Positions 33,917 to 43,080 of a DNA stretch of 64,000 nucleotides are shown here, one piece after another. The position numbers and the translations under genes are program-made. The stretch is from contig JACJYV010000006.1 of assembly GCA_020635905.1 (NCBI GenBank), positions 721,580 to 785,579 of the forward strand. Reading direction: 5' to 3'. The DNA comes from Bacteroidia bacterium. Lineage in GTDB: Bacteria > Bacteroidota > Bacteroidia > J057 > JADKCL01. The notes under the pieces are model-generated. The model did no database searches, was not told where the DNA came from, and saw only the letters and a program-made list of their open reading frames with translations. The first letter of the stretch is position 1, and each line of letters begins with the position of its first letter.

Positions 33917-36317
33917 GAGGTTTATCAATTTTCTTCTTGTACTTATTATAAAGGAATGAGGCGCCCAGCAACAAACCGCCCAGACTGAGCAGCACCAGGG
34001 TGCGGGCAATATTGCTCATGCCATGAATGTCGAAATAGAATAATTTCAACAGGGTCACGGCCAGCAAAATCATGGCTGAAATCCGGAATTCCTTGCGTTC
34101 CTTCTGGATGCCAAAGATGATCATGGCCACCGCAAATGCACCCCAAAGCAGGGTCAGACCGATTTTGTAATTGGATTCCACGGAGGCAAAATCCATGATC
34201 TGGATCATCTCACTGCTGGCTACCCAAAGGAAAATTCCTGCCAGAATCAGCCCAAAGGCATTCCCCAATTTGATCCCCGTCCAGTCGCGCTTCAGGTGCT
34301 GATGAGCCGTCACCAGATTGAGAGCCAGGAAGGCCAGACTGATGTAACGCACCAGAATCATCATGAGGCTGTGGTTGGCAGGGTAATCGAGGTATAATTC
34401 TCTCAATTCGCTCAGGCTCCACAAACTGCCCGACAAAAAGGAAAGGATAGAGATCCCGTGCAGAACAAAGTTGATTTTCGCCATGACCGGATTCTTCCAT
34501 CTGATGAGGTTGAACATGGAAATCGCCGAGACGAAAATCAGGGTAAAATTGATGACCCAAATCCCCTGAAAATGCTCATACAATTCTCCAAACGCATAAT
34601 AAGTCAGTTCCTCTTGAGCGGCCTGCAGAATTTCTGCATCCACCCTCGCATTATGCCAGAAAGTAATGATCTGCATGGCGCCCGTCACGTATAGCACGAT
34701 CAGCATGAGGGAAGGACTGACCACATTGAGAAATAATTTCCCATCTTTCAAAGGAGGCTCAAATTTCTCCAGGCGATTAAAATAATTGATAAAGGCGTAA
34801 GAGGCTCCCAGCAAAAGAGAGGTCAGGAAAGTGATGTTGAGGAAAGGAATAGTCTTGATACTTCCTTCGTCCCAAACGTTATAATCGGGAATGGAAACCC
34901 AGTCGTGAATGAGGCTGAAAAAAGCCAGCAAAACCAGGGGATAGGAGAGAAATTCATACACTGCAACCTTGCGACTTCTGCCGATCCAGAACATCAGAGA
35001 GGCCTCGCAGGCCCAGATCAGAGTCACCCAGTTGCCATCCAGCTGAATGGGTACAGCAATGGTAATGAAGACCAGCACCAGCCCTGCAATCAGGTAAAAG
35101 AGGTTGCGGTCAGCCAGTTTCATGCGATAAATGACCGCGCTTACCGTGAAGTGTACCAGGGCATTGAGCAGGGCAAAAAGTCCCAGATAATTTTCCGTGA
35201 GAGGTTCGAGGTTGAGGACATAATAGCCCACCCCGAAAAAGGTAAAGGAATTGGTGAGCAACAGAACCACTTCCTCCGCGCCAAAGACCTTGCGATTGAG
35301 CAGGTTGTAAGCCAGGAAAGTGGCGTAAAAAATCAGGAAAAATGCCGCGGCAAAGCCAATGGCCAGGGCCAGGTGCTCAGTGGGCTGATACTTTTGAAAC
35401 AACCAGGCAGCATACATGATCCAGGTCAGGGCAAAGCTCACATAATACAGGGGAGTCCAGCTTTTGCGCACGGAAATGAGGAGAATGCCCACATTGATGA
35501 TGGCCACATAGCTGAATAAAATCGCCACTTTACCCGATCCGTCACTGAGCAAAAGTGGAATCGCGTAAGCAGCCACCAACCCGATATGGGCGATGATCTG
35601 CCGGTCGTATTTCCAGGAGGCGGCTACCGTGAAAGCCGTAAAAAGCACCATCAGGCCGAAGGCCAGGGGCTGGGGAATCAGCTCGAAGAACGAATAGGCC
35701 GCGTAGGTCACAAAGTACATGGTGGCCATGGCCCCGCTCAGCACCACGGCGCTGAAATTGTGGTATTTGGTCTTCATTCTGAGCGCGGTAGCCAGCAATC
35801 CGCAGCCCAGCACATAGCCCAGCACGATGCGTGTCAATGGACTGATCCAGTCGTTTTCAATGGCATACTGCACCCCGATCACCACCCCGATCAGGGTCAC
35901 AATGACGCCCACGATGCTGATGATATTGGCACCAATGAATTTTTCGAGGGAATTGCCCTCCCCTTTGGATTTGAAGAATTCGGAAACGCGGTTGGTGCGG
36001 GGAGGAGCGGATTTTGCAGGACGGGGACCTTTGCCGGGTCCAAAATTGGGCCCGAGGGGCGGAACGGGTTGCTTTTCTGGTGCAATGGGAGTTTCTGGCG
36101 TGGGAGCCATTACTTTGGGCGTTTCCGGGATGGAAAGCCCTTTGGACACCACGAGGGCAGAGCCCGAAATTTCAGGAGAGGGAGGCAGCAGGGCCTCCTT
36201 GAGTTTATGAAACTCATTGCGCAGAACCTGGAGGTCCAGCCTGACCGCTTCGTGGCGGTGGGCGATCTCATCCAGACGTTTTGACAGATTGTCAAGCAGA
36301 TTAGGGTCTTGCTGCAT
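33906..36317 (-). CDS. DUF2339 family multi-pass membrane protein
   Basis: This 803-residue protein starts at the ATG at 36317 (MQQDPNLLDNLSKRLDEIAHRHEAV), where a short coiled coil begins; the 38 codons upstream have no protein character. A proline-rich linker (about 50-110) leads to more than 20 hydrophobic helices from about 128 (LEKFIGANIISIVGVIVTLIGVVIGVQYAI, the DUF2339 hallmark) to the C-terminal GASFLYNKYKKK. This is an inner-membrane protein of unknown function. The stop codon overlaps the start region of the DUF3999 gene, so the two are translationally coupled. Confidence 0.92.
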   Translation of the reverse strand: MQQDPNLLDNLSKRLDEIAHRHEAVRLDLQVLRNEFHKLKEALLPPSPEISGSALVVSKGLSIPETPKVMAPTPETPIAPEKQPVPPLGPNFGPGKGPRPAKSAPPRTNRVSEFFKSKGEGNSLEKFIGANIISIVGVIVTLIGVVIGVQYAIENDWISPLTRIVLGYVLGCGLLATALRMKTKYHNFSAVVLSGAMATMYFVTYAAYSFFELIPQPLAFGLMVLFTAFTVAASWKYDRQIIAHIGLVAAYAIPLLLSDGSGKVAILFSYVAIINVGILLISVRKSWTPLYYVSFALTWIMYAAWLFQKYQPTEHLALAIGFAAAFFLIFYATFLAYNLLNRKVFGAEEVVLLLTNSFTFFGVGYYVLNLEPLTENYLGLFALLNALVHFTVSAVIYRMKLADRNLFYLIAGLVLVFITIAVPIQLDGNWVTLIWACEASLMFWIGRSRKVAVYEFLSYPLVLLAFFSLIHDWVSIPDYNVWDEGSIKTIPFLNITFLTSLLLGASYAFINYFNRLEKFEPPLKDGKLFLNVVSPSLMLIVLYVTGAMQIITFWHNARVDAEILQAAQEELTYYAFGELYEHFQGIWVINFTLIFVSAISMFNLIRWKNPVMAKINFVLHGISILSFLSGSLWSLSELRELYLDYPANHSLMMILVRYISLAFLALNLVTAHQHLKRDWTGIKLGNAFGLILAGIFLWVASSEMIQIMDFASVESNYKIGLTLLWGAFAVAMIIFGIQKERKEFRISAMILLAVTLLKLFYFDIHGMSNIARTLVLLSLGGLLLGASFLYNKYKKKIDKPHEK

Positions 36318-36856
36318 AATTTCAGGTTTATGGTGAAGCCTGATTTTGCGGGGTGAACCACAATTTTCAGGGTTTTGGTTTTGGAAAATGTAGGCGCGTG
36401 GGCAGCTTTCCGGGAATTTTTTCAGTATCAAATGGATGCTGAAGGGTCTACAAGACCCGTTCCTGGTTTTACCCCTGAAGGTAAGGAATTAAATCGCGCG
36501 AAGCGGGAGAAGGTGAGCGGAAAAATTGGGGCCCGAAAAGGAGGGCGCGGGTTTTGAAGCAAAGGCTTCCGTCGGGGTAAAACTGAGGTAAGTCTTCTTC
36601 ATAAGGTTGGTGTTTTTGTGTGAGGATTTGTGCCAGCCAACAGACGATTATTACGAACCAGCCCACAGACAGGTTGCAACAGAATGTTCGCCAACCACCC
36701 TAAAATGTGGGAAACTCAAAGCAAAATCGGCCTGAAATGAACAGAAACAGGCAAAAATCGGGTTTGTTTCAATTTTTCGTAATATTTGATTTTGTGGAAA
36801 ATTTTGGAGAATCGATAAAGTTGCAGCGAGATTGAAGAACAAAATCAGGACCAATC
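36318..36856. other. Intergenic region without a credible gene
   Basis: There is a GC-rich patch at about 36490-36580 crossed by a 65-codon minus-strand frame whose peptide (TRALLFGPQFFRSPSPASRD) looks like translated repeat sequence. The rest is AT-rich. It contains the promoter of the DUF2339 gene and the 3' flank of the large membrane protein. I see no terminator, RNA or operator. Confidence 0.4.
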
Positions 36857-39800
36857 TTATTTATCTTTCCCATTATCTCCAGGAAACTGCCCCATATTAC
36901 CCAGCACATCCCAGGCATCCTGCGCCTTTTGCGACATGCCCGCAGCGTCAGAGTGGTAGGTGAATTCATAAAAAAGGAGGGGGGAAACCACATCCGGACT
37001 GCCATCCCGATCTGGTGTGAGTGACGAGAAGCTGAAGTAAATCAAATTGGAGTTTTTGCGGACAATGACCGAGGGAACCGTCTGAGAACTGAAGGTGATT
37101 TTCAGGACCTGGCCCTTGCTACCGTAGGAATATGTGGCTTTGACCGGGATTTCAATCCAGGTTTTCTGATCACTAAGGAAAGTCAACTTATTATTTTTGA
37201 ACAGGAACCAGACATTGATGTTTTTCCCACTGTAAACCCCTTCCTCGATCCCAATGGTATTCAGGGTCTTTGGGGAGGAGAAATCAACCTGCAAGCGGCT
37301 CAATGATTCATAACCCTGCAACCTGGATGCCTTTTCAGCCACCACCCGATTTCCGCTCATTTCCAGCAAAAACAAATTGGATGTGCTTCTCCAGTCCGTG
37401 CCAGAACCCGACTGGATGTACAGCACCCCGCTCTCCTTTGCACCGCGGAAAGAAATGGCCACCATCCTTGGATTTTCCGCAGTTTCAACCTTCAAAATGG
37501 TGTATTCACTGAAAGGCAGACTGACAAAATCATTGCCATTAGACGATTCCCACACCCGCAGTTTGGTGTCCTGAATTTCGAATCGGGGAAACTGAAAATA
37601 GGGATCCATAAACCAGTTGGTTTTCAGCTGGGCAGGCACAAAAGACTCCAGCCAACCATCCACACTGGTATTATTGGTTTGCTGACCATCCAGCTTCTGC
37701 TTGCACTCTTCCACTCCTTTTTTCGCCGCCTGGTTCTGTGCATCCAGTTTGAGGGCATTCTGGTAAGCCCGCAGGGCGGCCTCATAATTTCCCTTCATAA
37801 ACATTTCCGTTGCCACCTTGACCGAATCCACCGCCTGCTGCGCAGGACTTTTGTAGCCGGGCAAAGCCCTGATGGCCTGCTGAAAATCCTTCACCCGAAT
37901 AGGTGTCTGGCGATACCAGGTCGTATTTTCTAATTCAGCGGCAGCTTTTTCATATTCTTTTGCTTTCAGGTTTGCCCAGGTATTGGGGTATTTGGTGGTC
38001 CAGTTGGTGGACAGTTGATAATTGACGGAGGTAAGCGCCACGATAAATTTCTGATCATTCACCCCCAATTCTGCCGCCTGGACCTTTGCAGCTTCATACG
38101 CCTTTCGCACATCCCTTTCAGCCCAACGGTTCAGCACAGCTTCGGGCACCTCATCCCCCACCTTGTATTGGGTTCTCTCCTGCTGAGTCAGGGTGTGGCC
38201 CATCCCTGCGGTGGGAATATTGCTGGCCAGGTAAACTTTGGTTCTCCAACCCTCCCTCAACTTGAGCAGGGCAATGATTTTCTTCATGGCCGGATCCATG
38301 GGTGAAACCCGGGGCAAATACACATACAAAGTGCTATCAGGCTGCTCAACGGGAGATTTGGATTTGACTTCAGGTGAAATTTGAAATTCCTCCTCCAACA
38401 ATTTCAATAACAAATCTGCGTCTGTTTTCAGACCTTCCAGATCATTGTGCACCAGCCAAGCCTGGGTTGAATCCAGATCCTGCCCTGACCAAAATCCTGA
38501 GGGAAAGACGGTTGCGCCTGTATCTGTCCCATAACCCTTTCCAGTCCAGGAAAGTAGCACCTTCCGCGCCTGAACCATTTGGTCTTTGGAAGCAAGAATC
38601 TGCAAAGGTGTTCCTTTCACACCCTGTTGGTGCAGCTGAAAACGGGCAATCAGCGTCCCAATTTCAACCGCCCTTTGCGGGTATTTGATCTGCAATTGCA
38701 CCAGCAAGGTCATCAATTGGTCCCTTCGCTCGCCTTCAGGGAAATACCCTTTGTCGAAAGCATATCCCAACCAGGTCAATCCCTCCTCAATCGGGTCACT
38801 GTAGGCATTGCTGTTGTTTTGGCCTAATGAAGCTGACTTGGGAACCGTTCCTGGCTTTTGCAGACCCAGGAAAATCTGGCTCATGGCGTATTCAAAGTAA
38901 ATCTCCCCATTGTCCGGGTTCGCCAGACTGGCTTCACGGAAAAATTCTGCTGCAAGTTCATAGTTACTGTTGCGGTTATAAGCCACCTGGCCGGCATTGC
39001 GCAGGATTTTTCCCCGCAGCTCAGATTCAGGCAGGGGCAAATTGACTTTCAGGGTGCCAAAATTGCGGCTGTTGAGGTTCAGGGTATGGTAAGCCATGCG
39101 ATCGCGGGTGAATACAATCTGGGCCGAATCACTTTGGGGATAATTCCTTACTTGTCCCCCCAGGGTGTCCACGTCACGGGTAAGGGAAACGATGGGAGGA
39201 TTTTGGGTCAGCATGAACAGGGTGGCAAAATCGGTCAGCACGGAGTCGTAGGCATTGGCCAGATTCAGATTTTCCCCGATCACCCGCTCCATTTCTTCAG
39301 TATTATTCTCGAAAAACAAAGCGTGAACCTGAGCCCGGATCAGGCGGGCTTTGGCCCCATCGTCGCTGAAGTGGTATGATTTTCCCGAAATCAGAATGGT
39401 TTTTCCTACAGACATGGCGATCATTACGGCCAGCACGCAGCAGGCGAGCAACCAGGGACCAATCCCAATCAGGGTTTTTCTGCCCAGGGACCTCCAGAAA
39501 CCAGCCGGGGGCTCCCAGGAAAGACCCTGTTTGAGCGATGCTGATAATCCTGATCCCGCGTTGACCGTTTTCTTATTCTTTTTGAAATCAAATTCATCCG
39601 TGCGGCGATCCTTGCGTGCATCCCGTAGCAGGGCAGCATGCTCACGGGCGATCATGCGTTGCCCGTAAATCTCAATTACCCGGTCCAGTTTGGCCCTGGC
39701 GCCGGGTGCATTGGGCTCAAATTCATAGCGCTGCATGGCCAGTTGCACCATATAATTGCCATAGGCAGGCGTATCGGGAGCAGGAGCGCTCTTTTCCATT

Positions 39801-42019
39801 TGCTGAATCACTTCCCGGCGAACCCGGGTTGCCAGTTCAGGACGGTTGGCTTTCAGCCAGGCCAAAAGGTCGCGGCGCAATACTTCAGGCAATTTTTGTC
39901 CCCGAAACCAGGGCAAACGGATGATTTTCAGCAATTCCTCTTCCTGCAAGCGGCTGTGATCAGGACTCAGAATCTCCCCCAGACGCAGGGTCAGTCCCCA
40001 GTTGAGTTGGTGGTAAACTGCGCAGGCACACAGCCAGGCAAAGGTATTTTCGCCCAGATATTCGAGCAGACATTCGGGCCGTTCTGTGTCGGATTTGGGC
40101 AACCAGGTGCCGCGGTCGCTTCTTTTTTGCCCGCCCGGGTCGGGACGCTCGCTGGTACCCAGGTATTGGGCCAGGGTGATGATACCATCCAGACTGGCCG
40201 GCACCAGCAGGAAAAATTCGGCCAGTTTAAACTCCTGATTTCCCCATTCCCGCGGCATCACGGGAGTGAGCAAGGCCCGGTTGGGCCAGTCTTCCAGGGC
40301 CTGCATCCAATTGGAAGGTTTCCCGTTGATGGGATTCAGCATGCGCTCGCCCGTACCAAAAATGAGCAGACGATAATGGAAATATCTCTGTGAAAGCTCG
40401 TCCAGCCTGAGAGGAGCTTCGCCTGGTCCGCGCCGCACCACCCGCGGGTCCGTATCAAAATAAAATAGCTCCAGGTTGATGTCCTGCATTTGCAGCTGGG
40501 TGCATAATGCGCCATAATAGGCGGCCAGGTGATCATCAGGCGACCGCTTGTCGATCAGGACCAGATAATCCGTGGGTTTGCTGGAATTTTTGAAGCGAAA
40601 ATCTGGAAATCCTGCATTCTCAATGGTGGCTTTCAGGGTGGAGGCAAGGTCCAGGCGGACAGAAGCTGCAACTTCCCGCTGACGCATGAGGCGGGCTGCA
40701 TTGAGGAAGGGAGCATTTCCAAATAATTCTTTTTCTGGAAACACCACCTGCAGGGGATAGCTTTCTGGCCCGCCCTGAGGTTTGAACATCTTTTTGCGCC
40801 TTCTGATCTGAATCCAGCGAAAAAACTCATAAAGCCAGGTAACCAGAGGGAGAAAGATGATCAACATCGCCAATAAGCCCGAAATTGCGAGCAAAATCCC
40901 TGAGGCCTGGCCTTCCAACCCGGATATTACGGAGGGTAGCAATTGGGGATTATCAAGCGGAATGGGAGCCAGCCGCGCATCAGGACAATCGTTCAGGGAA
41001 TCCAGAGGACAGATATCCTTTTCGTCGGAAATTCCATCGTTGTCATCGTCGGGATCGCATACATCGCCCAGATTATCTTTGTCCTTATCCTCCTGTTTGG
41101 GATTGGAAATTTCCGGACAATTATCCGCCTGATCTGCAATTCCGTCCCCGTCACGGTCGTCGCAGGGAACCTGTATCCGTTCATTGTCATTGACAGATCT
41201 CGTGTTGGCAATATGGGGACATAAATCCAGACTGTCTGGAATTGAATCATTGTCATCGTCAAAATCGCAGGCGTTCCCAATCCCATCCCCGTCAATATCT
41301 GCCTGATCCGGGTTATAATCGCAATGACAATTATCAATCGGGTCTTTAATTCCGTCCACGTCACAATCATCACACTTATCCCCAACCCCATCTCCATCAT
41401 TATCTTTCTGGTCTGGATTATACTTCGAACAATTATCCCCTAAATCGTCATACACCCCATCATAATCATTGTCTGAGGGAAAAAAATGTTGCAAATGGCA
41501 CATGCATTTCCACCCATGGCCTGGATATAATTTTTCTCCTCCAGGCGGGGTAAAGCAATAAAGGGCTTTGGAAAACAGGGCAAAGAAAATCAAGGAAACC
41601 ATCAGGATAATGCTAAGTATCCATCTGCGCCTGCGGGGAATGGCAGTCCACCAGTTCCCCACTCTTCCCACCACCTGGTCGCGTATGACGGGAGGCAAAA
41701 AGGGCAGATCGGCCAGGGGGGAATCAGGGGATGTGATTTTTTGATCCTCCAGCGCCTTTTGCCGGTCGATTTTGTCCTGCTCCTTTTGGGTGATGATGCC
41801 CGGGTATTTTTTGAACCACAGGTCGAATATGCGGTAAAAATTATCCTGCTGAACCTGATTTTGGGCAAACAGAGGTGCAATCAGGGTCTTGAGACGATCC
41901 AAAGGAAGATCGGGGTCCAGGGTGCGGATCAGTTCCTGAAAACGGAGATGGGTATCCACGCCAATGCTGTATCCCTGGGAGCGAAGGTGCTCCAGGAATG
42001 CCTCAAAAGGCAGGCTCAT
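36857..42019 (-). CDS. Three-pass membrane protein: CoxE-like N-term, TSP3 repeats, vWA-like region, lysozyme-like domain, TPR
   Basis: This protein is about 1720 residues from the ATG at 42019; a TTG at 42055 would add 12. In order: a helical N-terminus like CoxE/SAV_2336-type vWA proteins (FEAFLEHLRSQGYSIGVDTH, LIAPLFAQNQVQQDNFYRIF), 1-75; helix 1, about 130-155, preceded by PRRRRW; five or six thrombospondin type 3 calcium repeats (DNDGDGVGDKCD, DIDGDGIGNACD, DDRDGDGIADQADNCP), 180-345; helix 2, about 375-400, followed by RRRKK; a vWA-like region with degenerate metal site (DYLVLIDKRSPDD, near 489), 420-615; helix 3, about 850-875; TPR-like helices; a GH24 lysozyme-like domain, about 1246-1386 (LREGWRTKVY, TAGMGHT), whose catalytic Asp position is not conserved; a TPR, about 1400-1443; a beta-rich C-terminus. 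Charges place the TSP3 and lysozyme parts in the periplasm and the vWA part in the cytosol. It is the last gene of the TIR-TIR-MoxR operon. Confidence 0.85.
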   Translation of the reverse strand: MSLPFEAFLEHLRSQGYSIGVDTHLRFQELIRTLDPDLPLDRLKTLIAPLFAQNQVQQDNFYRIFDLWFKKYPGIITQKEQDKIDRQKALEDQKITSPDSPLADLPFLPPVIRDQVVGRVGNWWTAIPRRRRWILSIILMVSLIFFALFSKALYCFTPPGGEKLYPGHGWKCMCHLQHFFPSDNDYDGVYDDLGDNCSKYNPDQKDNDGDGVGDKCDDCDVDGIKDPIDNCHCDYNPDQADIDGDGIGNACDFDDDNDSIPDSLDLCPHIANTRSVNDNERIQVPCDDRDGDGIADQADNCPEISNPKQEDKDKDNLGDVCDPDDDNDGISDEKDICPLDSLNDCPDARLAPIPLDNPQLLPSVISGLEGQASGILLAISGLLAMLIIFLPLVTWLYEFFRWIQIRRRKKMFKPQGGPESYPLQVVFPEKELFGNAPFLNAARLMRQREVAASVRLDLASTLKATIENAGFPDFRFKNSSKPTDYLVLIDKRSPDDHLAAYYGALCTQLQMQDINLELFYFDTDPRVVRRGPGEAPLRLDELSQRYFHYRLLIFGTGERMLNPINGKPSNWMQALEDWPNRALLTPVMPREWGNQEFKLAEFFLLVPASLDGIITLAQYLGTSERPDPGGQKRSDRGTWLPKSDTERPECLLEYLGENTFAWLCACAVYHQLNWGLTLRLGEILSPDHSRLQEEELLKIIRLPWFRGQKLPEVLRRDLLAWLKANRPELATRVRREVIQQMEKSAPAPDTPAYGNYMVQLAMQRYEFEPNAPGARAKLDRVIEIYGQRMIAREHAALLRDARKDRRTDEFDFKKNKKTVNAGSGLSASLKQGLSWEPPAGFWRSLGRKTLIGIGPWLLACCVLAVMIAMSVGKTILISGKSYHFSDDGAKARLIRAQVHALFFENNTEEMERVIGENLNLANAYDSVLTDFATLFMLTQNPPIVSLTRDVDTLGGQVRNYPQSDSAQIVFTRDRMAYHTLNLNSRNFGTLKVNLPLPESELRGKILRNAGQVAYNRNSNYELAAEFFREASLANPDNGEIYFEYAMSQIFLGLQKPGTVPKSASLGQNNSNAYSDPIEEGLTWLGYAFDKGYFPEGERRDQLMTLLVQLQIKYPQRAVEIGTLIARFQLHQQGVKGTPLQILASKDQMVQARKVLLSWTGKGYGTDTGATVFPSGFWSGQDLDSTQAWLVHNDLEGLKTDADLLLKLLEEEFQISPEVKSKSPVEQPDSTLYVYLPRVSPMDPAMKKIIALLKLREGWRTKVYLASNIPTAGMGHTLTQQERTQYKVGDEVPEAVLNRWAERDVRKAYEAAKVQAAELGVNDQKFIVALTSVNYQLSTNWTTKYPNTWANLKAKEYEKAAAELENTTWYRQTPIRVKDFQQAIRALPGYKSPAQQAVDSVKVATEMFMKGNYEAALRAYQNALKLDAQNQAAKKGVEECKQKLDGQQTNNTSVDGWLESFVPAQLKTNWFMDPYFQFPRFEIQDTKLRVWESSNGNDFVSLPFSEYTILKVETAENPRMVAISFRGAKESGVLYIQSGSGTDWRSTSNLFLLEMSGNRVVAEKASRLQGYESLSRLQVDFSSPKTLNTIGIEEGVYSGKNINVWFLFKNNKLTFLSDQKTWIEIPVKATYSYGSKGQVLKITFSSQTVPSVIVRKNSNLIYFSFSSLTPDRDGSPDVVSPLLFYEFTYHSDAAGMSQKAQDAWDVLGNMGQFPGDNGKDK

Positions 42020-42061
42020 ACCATGGGGATGGTTTCCGTTTTCGGGATTCTCCAAGGGATT

Positions 42062-43069
42062 TTAATTCAGCCGTTCACCAATGGATTTGACCATGGTATC
42101 CATATCCTCCTTGTTTTTGGCCAGCACAGGATAGCTTTCGATCCAGGCCTGAATCTGGGAAGCCAGGTCTTTGCGGGGATCAATTTTCTGGGTCAGGACG
42201 TGAATCCAGGCCAGCAATTCCGCGGTGGCGGGTTTTTTGCGCAATTCTTTTTTGCGAATGGCCACAAAATGGGCAATGATTTTGTCCAGCAGGGAATCTG
42301 AAAAGACATTTCTCACCTCAGGAATGCGCTGCACCACGATTTTTTGCAGGAGTTCAGGGTTGGGAAAATCAATGTGATAAAATACACAACGTCGCAAAAA
42401 GGCATCAGGAAGGTTTTTTTCCGAGTTGGAGGTCATGATTACAATGGGCCTGCAGGCCGGATCGGCCTTGAATGAAATGCCCGTTTCACGTACTGTGAAA
42501 GAGAGATTCTCCAACTCGTGCAACACGTCGTTGGGCAGATCGCGGGGAGCTTTGTCGATCTCGTCGATCAGTACAATCGAGCGGACCGGGCCCTGGCCTT
42601 TGCAGGAGTCGGGCAGGTAAGGATCGGCCTCTTTTGCGGGCAGAGACAGCAAAATGGCCAGCCCCAGGGCTTCAAAACTGATGTAATCTGCCGCGCTGGA
42701 CTTTCCTGCGGGATCGCCGGGACCGGCACCTTCCATGCGGCTGAGTTGCACATCGCGAAAATGCCCCAGGGAATCGTAGCGGTAAAACAGGTCGCGGGCC
42801 ACGGAAGTGGTTTTGGTGTTGAATTTGAAAATCTGGGGAAACACGCCCGCTTTGGCCAGTTCGTAACCCAGGCTATACGCCAGCTGGGTTTTTCCTGTGC
42901 CAGGATCTCCCGTCAGCAAGAGGGGCATGCCCAGATTCAGGGCCACGTTGACCGCATCGCGAAGGCCCGGCTCTGCCACATATTTTCCGGGATCTGAGTT
43001 TTCTGCGCCCGACTGAATATTGGGCAACTTGCCTGCATATTGCTCTCCGTTTCCTTGGTAGTAATTCAT
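42062..43069 (-). CDS. MoxR family AAA+ ATPase
   Basis: This 335-residue AAA+ ATPase has Walker A GDPGTGKT (about 53-60), Walker B VLIDEIDKAP (about 164), sensor 1 IVIMTSNSEKNLP and the arginine pair FLRRCVFYHIDFP. The MoxR-type GLRDAVNVALNLGMPLLLTG start is present. MoxR proteins work as chaperone-like motors paired with vWA-domain proteins. Here the partner is likely the large membrane protein immediately downstream (6 or 42 bases, depending on its start), which has a vWA-like region. The gene follows the second TIR gene by 11 bases. In MoxR/vWA conflict systems such ATPases are thought to gate assembly of the sensor and effector. Confidence 0.93.
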   Translation of the reverse strand: MNYYQGNGEQYAGKLPNIQSGAENSDPGKYVAEPGLRDAVNVALNLGMPLLLTGDPGTGKTQLAYSLGYELAKAGVFPQIFKFNTKTTSVARDLFYRYDSLGHFRDVQLSRMEGAGPGDPAGKSSAADYISFEALGLAILLSLPAKEADPYLPDSCKGQGPVRSIVLIDEIDKAPRDLPNDVLHELENLSFTVRETGISFKADPACRPIVIMTSNSEKNLPDAFLRRCVFYHIDFPNPELLQKIVVQRIPEVRNVFSDSLLDKIIAHFVAIRKKELRKKPATAELLAWIHVLTQKIDPRKDLASQIQAWIESYPVLAKNKEDMDTMVKSIGERLN

Positions 43070-43080
43070 TGCTTTGCTAT

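Noticed and set aside
36469..36666. 65-codon minus-strand frame upstream of the DUF2339 gene
   Set aside because: The hydrophobic start followed by a repeat-like Arg/Ser/Pro peptide, with no start context or conservation visible, does not support a gene.
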